Source of the DNA: Pseudomonas simiae | Lineage (GTDB): Bacteria; Pseudomonadota; Gammaproteobacteria; Pseudomonadales; Pseudomonadaceae | Length of the DNA: 64,000 nucleotides | Direction: 5' to 3' | Assembly: GCF_900111895.1 (NCBI RefSeq) | Contig: NZ_FOKB01000001.1 | Coordinates: 310,001-374,000, forward strand | In this document: positions 53,667 to 62,680 of the stretch, piece after piece | Numbering within the stretch: the first letter of the stretch is position 1 | Layout: each line of letters begins with the position of its first letter | Notes under the pieces: model-generated | The model's database searches: none | What the model was told of the DNA's origin: nothing | Seen by the model: the letters and a program-made list of their open reading frames with translations, nothing else | Translations under genes and position numbers: made by a program

Positions 53667-55271
53667 ATGCGCATTTCTACCGCACAATACTTCGAAACCA
53701 CTTCCGCCAAGTATTCGGATAACTACTCAAGCGTCGTGAAGGCCCAGAACCAGGCCAGCACCGGAGTGCGCGTTGAAACTGCCTCCGATGACCCGGTCGC
53801 GGCAGCGCGCCTGTTGATGCTGCAGCAACAGAAAGACATGTTGAGCCAGTTCAACGGCAACATCACTAGCTTGAAGAACTCGCTGACCAACGAAGAAAGC
53901 GTGCTGGGCTCGATCAACGACGCGCTGCAGAAAGCCAGTGAGCTGGCCTTGCGTGCGGGCGGCTCGCTGAGCGATGCCGATCGCAAGTCGATTGCCGGCG
54001 AAATTGGCGCGATAGAGGATCAAGTGCTGGGCTTGCTCAACAGCAAGGATGCGTCGGGCAACTATCTGTTCTCCGGGTCCAAGACTGCGACCCCGCCTTA
54101 TAGTCGCAACAGCGATGGCACCTATACTTACCAAGGGGACGAGACCCCATTGAGCCTGCAGGTTTCGGATACGCTGAAGATCCAGGCGGGCGATACCGGC
54201 AAGAGCATCATGGGGGGAGCGGCGAATTCGGGTCGCACCCAGGCTACCTGGATAGCACCACCGATCGTCCCGCCGGCGACGGCGCCGGTGCCGAACGACA
54301 ATAAAGTCTCGTTGTCGGCAGGTCTGGTGACATCGGGCACTGACTACACCAAGCAATTTGCCGACGGCCAGCCTTACAAGTTGACCTTTACCAGCAGCAC
54401 CCAATACAAGGTCTCCGACAAGAACGGTAACGACATCACTTCGGAAATTCCGGGTAATGGTACTTTCGACTCCACCAAGGAAGGCGGTTCCAGCGTGAAC
54501 CTGCGCGGCGTGAAGTTCGATATCACGCTGGACCTCAAGGATGTTGCGTCGGGGCCGAACGCGGATGCTCTGGTTAAGGACCGTTCGTTTAGTCTGGCCG
54601 CCAAGCCGGACACCTTCAGTGTGTCGCGTACTCCAAGCAACCCATCCACTGCGCAGTTGACCAATGCCTCGGTGACCAATCAGGCGGCGTATGCCAGCAC
54701 ATTCCCGGCGAACAGCGGTGCGGTGATCAAATTCACCTCTGGTACTGCGTACGAGGTGTATGCCCAGCCCTACACGGCTGACAGTAAAGCCATTGCTACA
54801 GGTGACACGGGAGGCGGCACGACGGTCACGGCGGCCGGGGTGACGTTTGATGTCAGCGGTACACCGCAAAGCGGCGATCAATTCGCAGTCGCTGCAACGA
54901 CGCAGAAGACTCAGAATGCACTGGATACCCTCAGCCAGCTGCGCCATGCCCTGGAGCAACCGGCCGACGGTAATCCTGCGGCGATGATCAAGCTCAAGGA
55001 TGCCCTGGATGCTTCCATCGCCAACTTTGGTAATACCCGTACCCAGGTCGATAATGTCCGCGGGTCCATTGGCGCGCGGCAGAATGCACTGGATATTCAG
55101 ACCAGCGAGAACACCAGCATCGGCCTGGCTAACACCAGCACCATGAGTGATCTGGGCAATATCGATACGGCTCAAGCCGCAATCAACCTGACCTTGCAGC
55201 AAACCATGCTGCAAGCCTCCCAGTTGGCCTTCGTGAAAATCTCGCAATTGAGCCTCTTCAACAAGATGTAA
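53667..55271 (+). CDS. flgL: hook-associated protein 3 FlgL
   Basis: A 534-residue junction protein, longer than the roughly 320 residues of enteric FlgL. The flagellin-like N-terminus MRISTAQYFETTSAKYSDNY and C-terminus FVKISQLSLFNKM are intact. The added length is in the central region, which has two beta-rich modules (about residues 235-315 and 350-415) sharing an FTSxxxYxV core followed by a GVxFD strand. The second ends in GDQFAV. GGGAG precedes ATG 53667. Last gene of the flgF-L run; a GC-rich hairpin follows. Confidence 0.95.
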   Translation: MRISTAQYFETTSAKYSDNYSSVVKAQNQASTGVRVETASDDPVAAARLLMLQQQKDMLSQFNGNITSLKNSLTNEESVLGSINDALQKASELALRAGGSLSDADRKSIAGEIGAIEDQVLGLLNSKDASGNYLFSGSKTATPPYSRNSDGTYTYQGDETPLSLQVSDTLKIQAGDTGKSIMGGAANSGRTQATWIAPPIVPPATAPVPNDNKVSLSAGLVTSGTDYTKQFADGQPYKLTFTSSTQYKVSDKNGNDITSEIPGNGTFDSTKEGGSSVNLRGVKFDITLDLKDVASGPNADALVKDRSFSLAAKPDTFSVSRTPSNPSTAQLTNASVTNQAAYASTFPANSGAVIKFTSGTAYEVYAQPYTADSKAIATGDTGGGTTVTAAGVTFDVSGTPQSGDQFAVAATTQKTQNALDTLSQLRHALEQPADGNPAAMIKLKDALDASIANFGNTRTQVDNVRGSIGARQNALDIQTSENTSIGLANTSTMSDLGNIDTAQAAINLTLQQTMLQASQLAFVKISQLSLFNKM

Positions 55272-55287
55272 GTGGCTCTACGTCAAG

Positions 55288-55315
55288 CGGCCCGCTCTGG
55301 AAACAGGGCGGGCCG
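55288..55315 (+). terminator. hairpin after flgL
   Basis: CGGCCCGC pairs with GCGGGCCG over a 12-base loop, followed by a short T-rich stretch (TTGTCGTTT). A likely but imperfect terminator, ending the flg operon. Confidence 0.6.
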
Positions 55316-55547
55316 TTGTCGTTTCTGGGGCTTAATTGTTTGAAGGTTTTGCACAAAGCACACAAAATTGAGTGACCTGTGAGTCATAAAGCGCATCTTC
55401 ACTGTATCGTATGAAAAGGATAAGTCGTCACAGGGTCCTTGCGAGGCGGCTTTCAGCGAGATTTTTATGGGGTTATCCCCTTTATTGTCAGCACTCCGGG
55501 CGTAGTCCCAGGGGTGTTCTCCAGCTATTTAGTATTGGGAAGCCACA

Positions 55548-56477
55548 ATGATTGGCATAAAAAGCATCGCCAGTTACGTGCCGGCAGACGGGATCGATAA
55601 CTACGCCCAGGGTGCCAAATTCGCCAAGGATGAAGAGTTCATCATTGGCAAGATCGGTTCGGCGTTCCTGCCGCGCAAGGAAGCCGCGCAGGAAACCTCC
55701 GATCTGTGTGTCGAGGCGGTCAACGCTTTGTTTGCCAATAACCCGGATCTGAAGCGCGAGTCCATCGACGCGCTGATCGTCGTCACCCAGAACGGCGATG
55801 AAGAAGGGCTGCCGCACACGGCTGCCATCGTCCAGGACAAACTCGGCCTGCCGACCCACGTGGCAGCCTTTGATATCTCCCTGGGCTGCTCCGGCTACGT
55901 CTACGGCATCTACGCGATGAAAGGCTTCATGGAAGCCGCCGGCCTGAAAAACGGCCTGCTGATCACCGCCGACCCGTATTCGAAGATCGTCGACCCGGAA
56001 GACCGCAACACCACCATGCTGTTCGGCGATGCCGCCACCGCCACCTGGATGGGCGAAGACGCACCGTGGTTGCTGGGCAAGTCGAAGTTCGGCACCGACG
56101 GTTCCGGTGCACCGCACCTGAAGGTCAGTGACGGCGTGTTCTTCATGAACGGTCGTCAGGTGTTCAACTTCGCTTTGCTCAAGGTGCCGGCTCACCTGCA
56201 TGAGTTGCTCAATGAGTCGGACCTGAAGGCTGATGAGATTGATGCCTTCTGCATTCACCAGGGCAGTGCAGCCATTGTCGACGCTGTGGCGCGTCGTTTT
56301 GAAGATGCACCGGTGGACAAGTTCATCAAGGACATGGTCGAGACCGGCAACACCGTGTCGTCGAGTATTCCATTGCTGCTGGAAAAGCACGTGATGGACG
56401 CCACCTGGAAACGCGTGGCCATCAGCGGTTTTGGTGTGGGCCTGTCGTGGGGTTCGGCGATTCTCTATCGCCCTTGA
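55548..56477 (+). CDS. ketoacyl-ACP synthase III-like protein beside fliC
   Basis: A 309-residue thiolase-fold enzyme of the FabH family. The triad is intact: C114 in [12 protein letters not shown]237 in FCIHQGS (replacing the usual PHQAN) and N268 in [10 protein letters not shown]. The altered histidine neighbourhood sets it apart from housekeeping FabH. A gene of this type (orf3) belongs to flagellin glycosylation islands of P. syringae and other pseudomonads, between flgL and fliC, where it is thought to supply a hydroxyacyl group for the glycan. Here the glycosyltransferase genes normally beside it are missing. It has its own terminator. Confidence 0.88.
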   Translation: MIGIKSIASYVPADGIDNYAQGAKFAKDEEFIIGKIGSAFLPRKEAAQETSDLCVEAVNALFANNPDLKRESIDALIVVTQNGDEEGLPHTAAIVQDKLGLPTHVAAFDISLGCSGYVYGIYAMKGFMEAAGLKNGLLITADPYSKIVDPEDRNTTMLFGDAATATWMGEDAPWLLGKSKFGTDGSGAPHLKVSDGVFFMNGRQVFNFALLKVPAHLHELLNESDLKADEIDAFCIHQGSAAIVDAVARRFEDAPVDKFIKDMVETGNTVSSSIPLLLEKHVMDATWKRVAISGFGVGLSWGSAILYRP

Positions 56478-56493
56478 TGCCTTGATAGCTTCA

Positions 56494-56534
56494 ACAAAAA
56501 AACGCCGAGGGTCGAACGATCCTCGGCGTTTTTT
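56494..56534 (+). terminator. strong intrinsic terminator
   Basis: AAAAAAACGCCGAGG pairs with CCTCGGCGTTTTTT over a 10-base loop, directly after the KAS III-like gene and before the fliC promoter. Confidence 0.92.
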
Positions 56535-56636
56535 ATTTGGCGCCAGAAAACCCAATGAAATCGGCGTTTCGGGCCTGCGTAAACCCTTGAATTGCAAAGG
56601 GTGGCACGGCGCCAGTAAAAAAATTCAAAAAAATCC

Positions 56637-56663
56637 TCAAGCAACCGGCTACCACGACGATAA
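56637..56663 (+). promoter_or_regulatory. sigma-28 (FliA) promoter of fliC
   Basis: TCAAG (56637-56641), a 14-base spacer and GACGATAA (56656-56663) match the flagellar sigma-28 consensus (TCAAG, then GCCGATAA). It lies about 80 bases before the fliC start codon. Confidence 0.85.
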
Positions 56664-56742
56664 CTATTACGTAGGTTCTCAGGCCACACCCGGCGGTTGC
56701 CAGGGCCGGAAGCCGCAGTATCCATCCAACGAGGATTTCGTC

Positions 56743-58164
56743 ATGGCTTTAACAGTAAACACCAACATTGCTTCCATCACTACCCAGAACGGCCTTGGCA
56801 AAGCGGCCAACTCGCTGCAAACCTCCATGCAGCGTCTGTCCACTGGTCTGAGCATCAACAGCGCTAAAGACAACGCTTCGGGCCTGCAGATCTCCAACCG
56901 CCTGACCAGCCAGATCAACGGCCTGGGCCAAGCTGTAAAGAACGCCAACGATGGCATCTCCATCGCGCAAACCGCTGAAGGCGCAATGCAGGCTTCGACC
57001 GACATTCTGCAAAAAATGCGTACCCTGGCTCTGTCCTCGGCCACCGGCTCCCTGAGCGACGCTGACCGTACTTCCAACCAGGAAGAATACCAGGCGCTGA
57101 CTTCGGAACTGACCCGTATCTCGCAGACCACTACTTTCGGTGGCCAGAAACTGCTGGACGGTTCGTACGGCACCAAAGCTATCCAGGTTGGCGCTAACGC
57201 TAACGAAACCATCAACCTGTCCCTGGACAACGTTGCTGCTAACAACATTGGTTCGCAGCAAATCAAGAGCGTGGGCGTTGCACCTAGCGCTTCGGGTGTT
57301 GCTGGCGGCGTGATCGGTATCACCGGTAACGGCCAGACCAACAGCGTAACCGTAGCTGCCGGCAGCTCGGCCAAAACCATTGCCAGCCAACTGAACGGCG
57401 CTGTAGGTGGCCTGAGCGCTTCCGCTAGCACTGAAGCTCAGTTTGTAGTCGGCGCTGCTGCCAAGACTGCACCGGCTACTTTCTCGATGACCGTTGGTGG
57501 CCAAACCACCACCTTCACCGGCGTGACCGACACCGCCAGCCTGGCCGACCAACTGAAGTCCAACGCTGCCAAACTGGGTATTAGCGTTAACTTCGACGAA
57601 GCCAAGCAAAGCCTGTCGGTTAAATCCGACTCCGGTGAAAACCTTGAGTTCAGCGCTGCAACCGCCGCTGGTTCGATCACTGTTGCGACCAAAGACGGCA
57701 GCGGTAGCTACGGTAGCGCCGTGGCCATCGCCAACGGCTTGAAAGCCACTGGCGCGGTGAACCTGGATTCTTCCAAAGGCTACGCTCTGAACGGCGCTGG
57801 TGTAACTGGTCTGTTCGCTGCTACTGGCACCGCCGCTGCTTCGGCCAAGACTTCTGTTGCTCAAACCGACGTGACCAGTGCCTTCAACGCACAGTCCGCC
57901 ATCGCTGTAATCGACAAAGCCATTGGCGGCATCGACAGCGTACGTTCGGGCCTGGGTGCTGTTCAGAACCGTCTGACCACAACTGTAGACAACCTGACCA
58001 ACATTCAGAAGAACTCCACCGCTGCACGTTCGACTGTACAAGACACAGACTTCGCTGCTGAAACAGCCGAGCTGACCAAGCAACAAACCCTGCAGTCGGC
58101 GGCTACCGCGATCCTGTCGCAAGCCAACCAACTGCCATCCGCTGTACTGAAGCTGCTTCAGTAA
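56743..58164 (+). CDS. fliC: flagellin FliC
   Basis: A 473-residue flagellin. The conserved D0/D1 regions are at about 1-145 ([18 protein letters not shown]..) and 385-473 (ending [14 protein letters not shown]). The middle part (about 175-380) is rich in Ala, Ser, Thr and Gly and is the surface-exposed, strain-variable region. Residues 30-51 form the flg22 region and differ from the usual pseudomonad sequence (see findings). GAGGA precedes ATG 56743; the longer upstream frame is not coding. Codon choice is strongly skewed toward GCT, AAC and CTG, as expected for a highly expressed gene. Transcribed from the sigma-28 promoter just upstream. Confidence 0.97.
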   Translation: MALTVNTNIASITTQNGLGKAANSLQTSMQRLSTGLSINSAKDNASGLQISNRLTSQINGLGQAVKNANDGISIAQTAEGAMQASTDILQKMRTLALSSATGSLSDADRTSNQEEYQALTSELTRISQTTTFGGQKLLDGSYGTKAIQVGANANETINLSLDNVAANNIGSQQIKSVGVAPSASGVAGGVIGITGNGQTNSVTVAAGSSAKTIASQLNGAVGGLSASASTEAQFVVGAAAKTAPATFSMTVGGQTTTFTGVTDTASLADQLKSNAAKLGISVNFDEAKQSLSVKSDSGENLEFSAATAAGSITVATKDGSGSYGSAVAIANGLKATGAVNLDSSKGYALNGAGVTGLFAATGTAAASAKTSVAQTDVTSAFNAQSAIAVIDKAIGGIDSVRSGLGAVQNRLTTTVDNLTNIQKNSTAARSTVQDTDFAAETAELTKQQTLQSAATAILSQANQLPSAVLKLLQ

Positions 58165-58185
58165 TAACGGCGCTTGGTAACTGAC

Positions 58186-58211
58186 GGAAGGGCGCGTTTA
58201 CGTGCCCTTTC
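58186..58211 (+). terminator. hairpin between fliC and flaG
   Basis: GGAAGGGC..GCCCTTTC arms with a short loop and a following TTTTCGG stretch. Probably a partial terminator or mRNA stabiliser at the fliC 3' end. Confidence 0.55.
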
Positions 58212-58239
58212 GTCTTTTCGGTTTTAGAGGAGATTGGAC

Positions 58240-58590
58240 ATGGATATGAGTGTAAAGCTAGCCTCGTCTTATCCACCGGTTGCACCTCAAAGCGCACCCG
58301 TCCCGGCAGTTGCGGACAAAGACAAAACCAGGGTCGAGGCGATTGTGCCGACCACCGGTGAGCCTGAGCGGGCTGACCTTGAAAAAGCAGTCACTGATAT
58401 TCGAGAATTCGTACAAGCGGCCCAGCGCAAACTGGACTTTTCCATAGATGATTCCACCCATCGGGTTGTGGTCAAGGTTATCGCCACTGAAAGTGGTGAG
58501 GTGATTCGCCAGATCCCGTCGGAAACTGCCTTGAAGTTGGCACAGAGCCTGGCGACTGCCAGTCACGTGTTGTTCGACGAAAAGGTCTGA
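58240..58590 (+). CDS. flaG: FlaG family protein
   Basis: A 116-residue protein of the FlaG family. The N-terminal 45 residues are Pro- and Ala-rich and disordered-looking; the conserved part is LEKAVTDIREFVQAAQRKLDFSIDD and VVVKVIATESGEVIRQIPSETALKLAQSL. FlaG influences filament length in pseudomonads and lies between fliC and fliD as usual. GAGGAG is 7 bases before ATG 58240; an in-frame TTG at 58234 is less likely. Confidence 0.92.
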   Translation: MDMSVKLASSYPPVAPQSAPVPAVADKDKTRVEAIVPTTGEPERADLEKAVTDIREFVQAAQRKLDFSIDDSTHRVVVKVIATESGEVIRQIPSETALKLAQSLATASHVLFDEKV

Positions 58591-58671
58591 GCTGGCATGA
58601 AACTTGTTGCGCTGACGGATTGAAGTGTTGTTCGTCAAGAAAGCGGCAACAATCGAATTAGGAGAAAGACG

Positions 58672-60060
58672 ATGGCGAGTACCACGGTTAACGGTGTTGG
58701 TTCGGGTATCGACATTCAGGGCATTGTGAAGTCGCTGGTGGACGCTGATCGTGCGCCCAAGCAGACCCAGATCAACACCCAGTCACAGAAAGCAACTACT
58801 CAGCTGTCGTCGATCGGCAAAATTCAGTCGGCTTTGGATGCGTTCCGGGGCGCAATCAAAAGCATGACTGATGACAATAGTTTCAGTGGCTTGACGGGTA
58901 CGTCATCGAACGAGAAGGTCGCCACCATGACGACGGGGAAGGGGGCAGCCAACGGCAGCTTCAACCTAGTGGTCAACCAATTGGCCCAGCCTTCCAAGTT
59001 GTCGACCACAACGCTGACGGGGGGCGCCTCTACGGTGGTCAACAAGGGGGATACGGCCACGACATTATCCATCTCCCAGTCGGGCAAGAAGTTCGACGTG
59101 AGTGTTCCGCCAGGTGCAACCTTGCAGCAGGTGCGTGACTCGATTAACTCGCAGTTTGGCACCTCCGGCCTGAGTGCCAACATCGTGACCGATGCCAGTG
59201 GTTCGCGCATGGTATTGACCTCTACCACCGGCGGTGTGGGATCGGATCTTACCCTTTCGGGCAACTCGGGTATCGATACCGGTTACAAAGTGATCGATGA
59301 GCCCAAGAATGCCGAGTACACGATTGATGGTGTTGCCTATACGGCCAAGACCAACAACATTACGGATGCGGTCAGTGGCGTCAGTATCAAGCTGCTTTCG
59401 GTATCTCCGCCAGTCAGCAGTACCGACCCCACCAAGGCGGTCACGACTATTTCTGTCTCTACCAGTACCGCCGCGCTTAAATCCGGGGTCAAGGGTTTCG
59501 TCGATAGCTACAATGCCCTGCTCAAGGCGATGAATGCTGAAACCAAGGTGACGAAGGATGCTGCGGGTAACTCCGTGTCGGCTACTCTGACTGGTGATGC
59601 GAACATGCGCTCTTTGCAGAGCGCCCTGCGTTCCGAGTTCAATGCCTTGTCGGGGAACGGCCAGTTCAAATCCTTGGCACAATTTGGTATCGGCACCGAT
59701 TCCAATACCGGTCTGTTGACCATGGATGACAAGGCCTTTGACAAGGCCGCCTTGACCAACGCAGCTGACATCAACAGTATGCTGGGCGGCAAGGACGGCT
59801 TGTTGGCCCGCATGACAGCTGCGACAGACGGCTATGCAAAGCCGACCACTGGAGTCTTCGCGACGCGCTCAAGTGCACTCTCCGACAGCCTCAAGAAGCT
59901 GACCAAGGATCAGTCGGACCTGGACGCTCACGTCCAGGACCTGACCGACAGCCTGACTCGCAAGTACGCGGCCATGGACTCCCTGGTCGCCCAGCTGCGC
60001 CAGCAGAGCAACAACATCATGGGTACTCTCAACGCGCTGAACAACCAGAAAAACAGTTGA
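58672..60060 (+). CDS. fliD: flagellar filament cap protein FliD
   Basis: A 462-residue cap (HAP2) protein that helps flagellin fold at the filament tip and in P. aeruginosa also binds mucin. The N-terminus GVGSGIDIQGIVKSLVDADRAPKQTQIN and the C-terminal coiled part (ALSDSLKKLTKDQSDLDAHVQDLTDSLTRKYAAMDSLVAQLRQQSNNI) are conserved. TTAGGAGAAAG precedes ATG 58672. A strong terminator follows, so fliS has its own transcription start or relies on read-through. Confidence 0.96.
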   Translation: MASTTVNGVGSGIDIQGIVKSLVDADRAPKQTQINTQSQKATTQLSSIGKIQSALDAFRGAIKSMTDDNSFSGLTGTSSNEKVATMTTGKGAANGSFNLVVNQLAQPSKLSTTTLTGGASTVVNKGDTATTLSISQSGKKFDVSVPPGATLQQVRDSINSQFGTSGLSANIVTDASGSRMVLTSTTGGVGSDLTLSGNSGIDTGYKVIDEPKNAEYTIDGVAYTAKTNNITDAVSGVSIKLLSVSPPVSSTDPTKAVTTISVSTSTAALKSGVKGFVDSYNALLKAMNAETKVTKDAAGNSVSATLTGDANMRSLQSALRSEFNALSGNGQFKSLAQFGIGTDSNTGLLTMDDKAFDKAALTNAADINSMLGGKDGLLARMTAATDGYAKPTTGVFATRSSALSDSLKKLTKDQSDLDAHVQDLTDSLTRKYAAMDSLVAQLRQQSNNIMGTLNALNNQKNS

Positions 60061-60073
60061 TCGCGCGCCCATG

Positions 60074-60106
60074 AAAAAGCCCAGGTCCATCGGCCTGGGC
60101 TTTTTT
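60074..60106 (+). terminator. intrinsic terminator after fliD
   Basis: AAAAAGCCCAGG pairs with CCTGGGCTTTTTT over an 8-base loop, 14 bases after the fliD stop. Confidence 0.92.
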
Positions 60107-60200
60107 CTTAGAAAGACCATCGGGTTAAAGTTTTTTGCGGCCCAGTCGACACAATGGTTACTGAAATCCTTTTCGCTGTTACCTGTCACGAGGTAGAACC

Positions 60201-60605
60201 ATGAATCCCATGAGAGCCCTTCGCCAATACCAGAAGGTCAATTCCCATGCCCAGATCTCCGAAGCCAGCCCGCATCGCCTGGTGCAAATGCTGATGGAGG
60301 GCGGGCTCGACCGCATGGCACAGGCCAAAGGCGCATTGGCTCGTGGGGACATCGCACAAAAGGGCCTGATGCTCGGTAAGGCCATTGATATCATCATTGG
60401 GCTGCGTGATGGCCTGGATGCGGAGAAGAGCGAAGATCCGGCTTACGTCCAGCAATTGGAAAGTCTGTACGCGTACATGACCAACCGTTTGATGGAAGCC
60501 AATCTGCACAACGATGCCAGCATGATCGACGAAGTCGCTCGGTTGCTGATTACTGTGAAAGAAGGCTGGGATGCCATCGCACTACCACAAGGTGCCGCAC
60601 AATAA
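60201..60605 (+). CDS. fliS: flagellin export chaperone FliS
   Basis: A 134-residue helical protein that binds the C-terminus of unfolded flagellin. The conserved ALRQYQKVNSHAQISEASPHRLVQMLMEGGLDRM start and SLYAYMTNRLMEANLHND segment are clear. GAGG lies 8 bases before ATG 60201. Followed by fliT with a 25-base gap, same transcript. Confidence 0.95.
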   Translation: MNPMRALRQYQKVNSHAQISEASPHRLVQMLMEGGLDRMAQAKGALARGDIAQKGLMLGKAIDIIIGLRDGLDAEKSEDPAYVQQLESLYAYMTNRLMEANLHNDASMIDEVARLLITVKEGWDAIALPQGAAQ

Positions 60606-60630
60606 GGCCATCGGCCTTGAGGAATACATC

Positions 60631-60927
60631 ATGAGCCACGCACTGCAACGCATAGACGAAACCCGCGAAGCCCTGATCGGCGCGCTGGCGGAACGGAACT
60701 GGGACGCCATCGGCGAACTCGACCTGGGCTGTCGCAACGTGATCGAGGAAGTGCTCAGCGAAGCGCCAGTGAACGAGGACGTGCTGCGAGAGAAGTTGGA
60801 AAGCTTGCTAGTGGTGTATCAGCAGTTGCTTGAGGTGACGACCGGCGAGCGCCAGGCGATTTTTGAAGAGATGTCGCTGATCAACCGAGCTAAAAACGCG
60901 TCAAAGGTTTACCATCTGTTCGGCTGA
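60631..60927 (+). CDS. fliT: flagellar assembly protein FliT (FliT-like)
   Basis: A 98-residue helical protein directly after fliS. Three amphipathic helices (about 3-20, 23-60, 63-90) fit the small FliT-type export chaperone that binds FliD. Primary-sequence similarity to enteric FliT is low, so the name rests mainly on size and position (fliD-fliS-fliT). GAGGAATACATC precedes ATG 60631. Confidence 0.8.
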   Translation: MSHALQRIDETREALIGALAERNWDAIGELDLGCRNVIEEVLSEAPVNEDVLREKLESLLVVYQQLLEVTTGERQAIFEEMSLINRAKNASKVYHLFG

Positions 60928-61097
60928 ATGGGCTCAGTTGGTCCGAACGGTGCGTCATATATTTGACTGTGCCAGCATTTTTGACTTAACTAGTGCTGTT
61001 TTCAGATTTCAGACGTCTAGTAAGGTACAAAGTCTTACAGGCGCCTCGATTGCCCTCACTTCGGGGCATGAAGTTTTACTAGGGAAGTTGCTATTGC

Positions 61098-62573
61098 ATG
61101 TGGCGTGAAACCAAAATTCTGCTGATTGATGACGATAGCGTCCGCCGCCGCGATTTAGCGGTGATTTTGAATTTTCTCGGCGAAGAAAATTTGCCCTGCG
61201 GCAGCCATGACTGGCAGCAGGCGGTCAGCTCATTGTCATCGAGCCGTGAAGTCATTTGTGTGCTGATCGGGACGGTAAACGCTCCTGGCGCTGTTTTGGG
61301 CTTGTTAAAGACACTGTCAACCTGGGATGAGTTCCTTCCCGTGTTGCTAATCGGCGATATTTCTTCCGTCGAACTGCCCGAAGACCAGCGCCGCCGGGTG
61401 CTTTCCACCCTGGAAATGCCCCCCAGCTACAGCAAATTGCTCGATTCCCTGCACCGTGCCCAGGTCTATCGCGAGATGTACGACCAGGCCCGCGAGCGCG
61501 GCCGCCACCGCGAACCCAACCTGTTCCGCAGCCTGGTCGGCACCAGCCGTGCCATCCAGCACGTGCGCCAGATGATGCAGCAAGTGGCTGATACCGACGC
61601 CAGCGTGCTGATCCTCGGCGAGTCCGGCACCGGCAAGGAAGTGGTTGCGCGCAATCTGCACTATCACTCCAAGCGCCGCGACGGGCCGTTCGTGCCGGTC
61701 AACTGCGGGGCGATCCCGGCGGAGCTGCTCGAAAGCGAATTGTTCGGTCACGAGAAGGGCGCCTTTACCGGGGCGATCACCAGCCGTGCCGGGCGTTTTG
61801 AGTTGGCCAACGGCGGTACGCTGTTCCTCGACGAAATCGGCGACATGCCGCTGCCGATGCAGGTCAAGCTGCTGCGTGTGTTGCAGGAGCGTACCTTCGA
61901 GCGCGTGGGCAGCAACAAGACCCAGAGCGTCGATGTGCGCATCATCGCGGCGACCCACAAGAACCTTGAAAGCATGATCGAGGTCGGCAGCTTCCGCGAA
62001 GACCTGTACTACCGCCTCAACGTGTTCCCGATCGAAATGGCTCCGTTGCGTGAGCGCGTGGAAGACATTCCGCTGCTGATGAACGAACTGATCTCGCGCA
62101 TGGAGCACGAAAAGCGCGGTTCGATCCGTTTCAACTCCGCCGCGATCATGTCCCTGTGCCGCCACGGCTGGCCGGGCAACGTGCGCGAGCTGGCCAACCT
62201 GGTGGAGCGCATGGCGATCATGCACCCCTACGGCGTGATCGGCGTGGTCGAGTTGCCGAAGAAATTCCGCTACGTCGACGACGAAGACGAGCAACTGGTC
62301 GACAGCCTGCGCACTGACATGGAAGAGCGGGTGGCCATCAACGGCCATACCCCGGACTTCGGTTCCACCGCCATGCTGCCGCCGGAAGGCCTGGACTTGA
62401 AGGACTACCTCGGCAACCTCGAACAGGGCCTGATCCAACAGGCTTTGGACGACGCCAACGGTATCGTCGCCCGTGCCGCCGAGCGCCTGCGTATCCGTCG
62501 AACCACCTTGGTGGAGAAGATGCGCAAGTACGGCATGAGCCGCAAAGAAGGTGACGAACAGGCGGATGATTGA
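61098..62573 (+). CDS. fleQ: flagellar master regulator FleQ
   Basis: A 491-residue enhancer-binding protein and c-di-GMP sensor controlling flagellar and exopolysaccharide genes. The N-terminal receiver-like domain (1-110) lacks the usual phosphorylation site. LFRS at 142-145, Walker A GESGTGK at 174-180 and R185/N186 correspond to the c-di-GMP-contacting residues of P. aeruginosa FleQ. GAFTGA (221-226) and Walker B LFLDEIGD (242-249) are intact, as is the C-terminal helix-turn-helix ([21 protein letters not shown]). ATG 61098 has AGGGAAG upstream. Confidence 0.97.
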   Translation: MWRETKILLIDDDSVRRRDLAVILNFLGEENLPCGSHDWQQAVSSLSSSREVICVLIGTVNAPGAVLGLLKTLSTWDEFLPVLLIGDISSVELPEDQRRRVLSTLEMPPSYSKLLDSLHRAQVYREMYDQARERGRHREPNLFRSLVGTSRAIQHVRQMMQQVADTDASVLILGESGTGKEVVARNLHYHSKRRDGPFVPVNCGAIPAELLESELFGHEKGAFTGAITSRAGRFELANGGTLFLDEIGDMPLPMQVKLLRVLQERTFERVGSNKTQSVDVRIIAATHKNLESMIEVGSFREDLYYRLNVFPIEMAPLRERVEDIPLLMNELISRMEHEKRGSIRFNSAAIMSLCRHGWPGNVRELANLVERMAIMHPYGVIGVVELPKKFRYVDDEDEQLVDSLRTDMEERVAINGHTPDFGSTAMLPPEGLDLKDYLGNLEQGLIQQALDDANGIVARAAERLRIRRTTLVEKMRKYGMSRKEGDEQADD

Positions 62574-62615
62574 CGCCTGTTTTTCAACTAACTGAAAAAT
62601 AAGGTTATTTTTTTC

Positions 62616-62630
62616 GGCACGGGTATTGCT
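62616..62630 (+). promoter_or_regulatory. sigma-54 promoter of fleSR
   Basis: GGCACGGGTATTGCT matches the -24/-12 consensus exactly (GGCACG-N4-TTGCT), with GG and GC 10 bases apart, 51 bases before the fleS start codon. Expected to be FleQ-activated. Confidence 0.9.
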
Positions 62631-62680
62631 ACAGCCCTCGCAACGTTCCGTTTAACTGACGGTCAGCCAAGCGAGAGAGC

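Noticed and set aside
53727..55247. A 506-codon minus-strand frame across flgL
   Set aside because: Shadow of flgL; no ribosome site, no recognisable domain.
56431..56742. Upstream extension of the fliC frame
   Set aside because: It would run through the KAS III 3' end, a strong terminator and the sigma-28 promoter; the conserved flagellin N-terminus starts at 56743.
58595..58616. TGGCATG...TTGTTGC resembling a sigma-54 promoter before fliD
   Set aside because: The spacing between GG and GC is 13 rather than 10 bases, which sigma-54 does not tolerate.
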